Part shown: in pieces, positions 6,086 through 7,247 of the stretch | Numbering within the stretch: the stretch's first letter is position 1 | Layout of the letters: the number at the start of each line of letters is the position of its first letter | Origin: Rubrobacter sp. | Lineage (GTDB): Bacteria; Actinomycetota; Rubrobacteria; Rubrobacterales; Rubrobacteraceae | NCBI GenBank assembly: GCA_013815575.1 | Contig: JACDFX010000079.1 | Span: 1-7,247 of the forward strand | Reading direction: 5' to 3' | DNA length: 7,247 nucleotides | Position numbers and translations under genes: made by a program | Notes under the pieces: model-generated | Told to the model about the DNA's origin: nothing | Database searches by the model: none | What the model saw: only the letters and a program-made list of their open reading frames with translations

Positions 6086-7247
6086 ATGGCGTATCTGAAG
6101 GAGACGGCGAAGAGAGAAGGCCTCCTGTTCGTGCTGCTCGTGTACGGCGCGAGCCGCCTGCTCTACCTCTTCGTCGGGTCCCTGTTCGCCAGCCTCGTGC
6201 CGGTCTCGCGCTTCCAGACGGTCACCATGGACGTGCCGTTCGGCAGGATGGGCCTCTGGTCGCACTGGGACGGGGAGCACTACGTAGCACTCGCGGCGGG
6301 CGGTTACCTGCAGCCGCCGGAGCAGGTCTCCCCGGCCTTCTTTCCCCTCTACCCGCTCCTGATGCGGTCTTTCGCGGGGCTCTTCGGCGGCCCCGTCTCG
6401 TGGGGCGCCCTCTCGGTGTGGGGGACCCTGATCTCGCTGTTGGCCCTCCCCTTCGCCCTCTTCTTCGTCTACCGCATCGCCGAGAGCGGCTGGGACGCCG
6501 GTGTGGCCCGGGGAGCGGTCCTCGCCCTGGCCTTCTTCCCGACGACGTTCTTCCTGAACGCGGCCTACACCGAGAGCCTCTTCCTGGCCCTCTCCGCCGG
6601 CTCGCTGTGGGCGGCCAGGGTAAGGGGGAACCTGCTGCTTGCCTGCCTGCTCGCCGGCCTCGCGGCGGCGACGCGGAACGTCGGGATCTTCCTTCTCGCC
6701 CCTTTGGTCTACGAGTGGTTCAGGAACAGGGACCTCTACCGCTGGCGCGGCCTCTACCTGGCACTCGCCCCCTCGGGCCTCGTCGCCTATGCCACCTACC
6801 TCTGGTTGCGCTTCGGCGACCCGCTCCTGTTCTACACGGACCAGCAGAAGTGGGGCCGGGAGCCCGCGGGCCCCATCGCCACCGCCGTCAAGGCCTGGCG
6901 ATCCGCAGCCGAGGGCGCCGCGCGTCTCCTCGACCCGGCGCTCCTGTCCGACCCTTCCCTGGCGAACCTCGCCAACCACCTGGCCGGGGCCGCCAACCTC
7001 TACAACCTGCTCTTCTTCCTCTTCGCCCTCGTGGTCCTGCTGGCGGGCCTGCGGGACCTGCCCCCGGACCTCGCCCTCTACGCCTTCCTGCTCGTCCTCC
7101 CCGCCGCCCTCTTCGGCACCCCCCAGAGCCCGCTCATGGGCGCCCCCCGCTACGTCCTGGTGGCCTTCCCCCTCTTTATAGTGCTGGGCCTCCTGGCAAA
7201 GAACCGCCCGGTCTTCGTCGCCGGACTATTCTTGAGCACTGTAATCT
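6086..7247 (+). CDS. PIG-V-like membrane mannosyltransferase, 3'-partial
   Basis: The frame stays open to the window edge (387 codons seen), so the C-terminus is missing. The product is a multi-span GT-C protein resembling the PIG-V (GPI mannosyltransferase 2) family, whose bacterial members are thought to add mannose or a related sugar from a polyprenyl-phosphate donor on the outer membrane face. Supporting motifs in order are SHWDGEHY (D62 and E64 in the first outer loop, the expected catalytic acidic pair), FFPLYPLLMR (from 85), AYTES (E163), TRNVG (R197) and APRYVLVAFPLF (from 353). The ATG at 6086 is preferred because it precedes a basic stretch and the first membrane span. Its purine-rich GGCGGAAG abuts the ATG with almost no spacing, so initiation may be weak or coupled. 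An in-frame ATG at 6035 would add 17 residues but overlaps the TATAAT and lacks a ribosome site. It lies in the same direction as the upstream GT-C-like gene. Confidence 0.85.
   Translation, partial: MAYLKETAKREGLLFVLLVYGASRLLYLFVGSLFASLVPVSRFQTVTMDVPFGRMGLWSHWDGEHYVALAAGGYLQPPEQVSPAFFPLYPLLMRSFAGLFGGPVSWGALSVWGTLISLLALPFALFFVYRIAESGWDAGVARGAVLALAFFPTTFFLNAAYTESLFLALSAGSLWAARVRGNLLLACLLAGLAAATRNVGIFLLAPLVYEWFRNRDLYRWRGLYLALAPSGLVAYATYLWLRFGDPLLFYTDQQKWGREPAGPIATAVKAWRSAAEGAARLLDPALLSDPSLANLANHLAGAANLYNLLFFLFALVVLLAGLRDLPPDLALYAFLLVLPAALFGTPQSPLMGAPRYVLVAFPLFIVLGLLAKNRPVFVAGLFLSTVI

Noticed and set aside
4703..6979. Long minus-strand open frames (4703-5680 and 5798-6979)
   Set aside because: They lie opposite the two membrane-protein genes, are rich in Arg, Gly, Glu and Pro, lack ribosome sites and show no recognisable domain. 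They are typical antisense artefacts in GC-rich DNA.

Overview
The window is high-GC bacterial DNA with actinobacterial character. GTG and ATG starts sit behind purine-rich ribosome sites, third codon positions are strongly G/C, and the window holds a small secreted RTX-repeat protein and GT-C type membrane proteins. By general impression it resembles Rubrobacter or a relative. That assignment is inference from style and gene content, because no rRNA or other marker gene is present.

Layout. (1) Positions 1-1350 are the 3' part of an IS701-family insertion sequence. Its transposase begins outside the window and has a broken frame near the C-terminus. (2) Positions 1351-1636 are a gap between convergent genes. 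It holds diverged repeat sequence and a 14-bp perfect hairpin that probably terminates transcription. (3) Positions 1637-2560 (minus) encode a cytosolic PAPS-dependent sulfotransferase, with a promoter-like element and an inverted repeat upstream. (4) Positions 2561-2827 are a gap with a degenerate ~27-bp repeat. (5) Positions 2828-3319 (minus) encode a small exported RTX (Ca2+-binding beta-roll) protein with a strict 9-residue period. (6) Positions 3320-3877 are a long gap between divergent genes with more of the same repeat families and an inverted repeat. A likely promoter lies near its right end. (7) Positions 3878-6016 (plus) encode a 712-residue polytopic membrane protein that looks like a GT-C type glycosyltransferase. 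(8) Positions 6086 to the window end (plus) encode a PIG-V-like membrane mannosyltransferase, cut by the window edge.

How the genes may work together. The two rightmost genes lie in the same direction 69 bp apart. They probably serve cell-envelope glycan or glycoprotein assembly using lipid-linked sugar donors, although a consensus TATAAT between them suggests that the second also has its own promoter. The sulfotransferase and RTX genes both point left, but 267 bp of repeat-rich DNA separates them, so they are probably separate units. The sequence shows no direct functional link between the sulfotransferase and the glycosyltransferases; sulfation of an envelope glycan is only a guess.

The least explained signal is intergenic. 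A family of imperfect ~27-bp units with core AACTTCYGAGAA occurs in all three large gaps and in no gene. A second, longer pair of related segments lies at 1366-1494 and 3534-3632.
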